Origin: Bemisia tabaci | Taxonomy: Eukaryota; Arthropoda; Insecta; Hemiptera; Aleyrodidae | DNA: 64,000 bases | Assembly (NCBI RefSeq): GCF_918797505.1 | Contig: NC_092799.1 | Coordinates: 32,066,597-32,130,596, forward strand | Direction of reading: 5' to 3' | Translations under genes and position numbers: made by a program | The notes under the pieces: generated by a model | The model's database searches: none | What the model saw: the letters and a program-made list of their open reading frames with translations, nothing else | Told to the model about the DNA's origin: nothing | Part shown: positions 63,242-64,000 of the stretch, piece by piece | How the letters are laid out: every line of letters begins with the position of its first letter | Numbering within the stretch: the stretch's first letter is position 1

Positions 63242-63855
63242 ACTGCGAAAAATAGAATAAAAAACTGAGGAGTAAGTTCATCATATTTTCAAAACTTTAC
63301 ACCCATATGTCTCACAATAGATGATGATTTGGAAACTGAAAAATGTTCTGATAAATCTCCTGCTGCCATATGGACTCAATCATCCATAGTTTGCGTTATT
63401 CATATTTTTTGGCGAGAAAAAAACCGTTTTCCATGATTAATACGCAGGGAGGAGAAATTAAAGAGAATCTGCTTCCCAACAGAGACATGTAATCACTTAT
63501 CCTTCTCTGGTCCTTTCTATGACTGCATCTCTTTTATTCCAACCTAGGTTGACTGTAGCCGACATCTGTTTGGTGTACAGCCAAACAATAATCAAAATTT
63601 GTGAGGAATCGGTGGAGCTGCCTTTTGAAAAACGGCTGTCAGAGTTTTCCTCATAAGAGCCAATGTAATTTCACAAACAATTACACCTCTTTCCCTCCTT
63701 TTTAGCAGGTCCAACTATTTCGGCCTGAACGCACTGAAAATTGAAATGCTTGCACTATAGGGGTTCAGAACTCTACACTCATATTTACTTCAAATCAGAT
63801 AACTGACTATATCGTGTATCTTCTTTATCAGATTGTATCATGGTACTCACATTTC
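63242..63855. other. No supported gene
   Basis: Ordinary AT-rich DNA between the retrotransposon fragment and the terminal foldback element. Confidence 0.5.
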
Positions 63856-64000
63856 CTTTTTCGCCCGATGTGAATCTTCGGTTGTCAAAATAAAACACAC
63901 TTGCCATTTCGACTTTACTAGCCAATGATGGTGGCTAATAAAGCCGAAATGGCCATTGTATTTTAAGTTGACAACCGAAAATTTACATCGGGCGAAAAAG
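63856..64000. mobile_element. Foldback element with CTTTTTCGCCCGATGT ends
   Basis: 145-bp inverted repeat, ends nearly perfect (CTTTTTCGCCCGATGTGAAT and complement), centre ACTAGCCAATGATGGTGGCT. The right end coincides with the end of the window. Confidence 0.75.

Overview
This is a eukaryotic nuclear window, AT-rich and full of introns and repeats. It is most likely from an insect. Short inverted-repeat DNA transposons, 5'-truncated non-LTR retrotransposons and tRNA-like units fill much of the non-coding DNA. The repeat style resembles hemipteran (for example whitefly) genomes, but this is an impression and not a match I could test. I see no bacterial genes, rRNA, CRISPR array or virus.

Three protein genes are supported. 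(1) On the + strand, the last two coding exons (6088-6321 and 10086-11474) of a long, acidic, Ser/Pro-rich protein I cannot name; its 5' part lies left of the window. (2) On the + strand, a complete ten-exon gene (start codon 32561, stop 50113, TATA box at 32342) for a PLP-dependent kynurenine/alpha-aminoadipate aminotransferase (AADAT/KAT II family). Every exon junction can be read and the phases all agree, giving 518 residues. The conserved catalytic core follows a novel N-terminal extension of about 90 residues that contains a tandem 14-residue Lys/Glu/Asn-rich repeat. (3) On the - strand, a 3'-terminal exon (53854-55107) for a low-complexity protein with basic, Pro/His-rich, Gly/Tyr-rich and Cys-rich segments, 14 Cys in the last 77 residues; its 5' end is unresolved.

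Layout: 1-6 kb holds repeats, a retrotransposon tail with a 14-bp target-site duplication, and an 18-bp minisatellite. 6-12 kb is the end of gene 1. 12.4-32.3 kb is intergenic; its first 5 kb is poor in recognisable transposons and could include a long 3' UTR, and the rest has tRNA-like units, AT-rich and pyrimidine-rich tracts and several nested foldback elements. 32.3-50.6 kb is the aminotransferase gene, whose introns are loaded with foldback elements. 50.6-53.8 kb is repeats. 53.8-55.2 kb is the Cys-rich gene. 55.2-64 kb is repeats, including a recent 481-bp tandem duplication, one foldback element nested inside another, and a retrotransposon fragment truncated at both ends but flanked by a 13-bp direct repeat.

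The three genes do not form an evident pathway. The most notable items are the unusual N-terminus of the aminotransferase, the Cys-rich low-complexity gene, and several families of near-palindromic mobile elements. For two of these families the target-site duplications can be read (8 bp hAT-like, and 4 bp).
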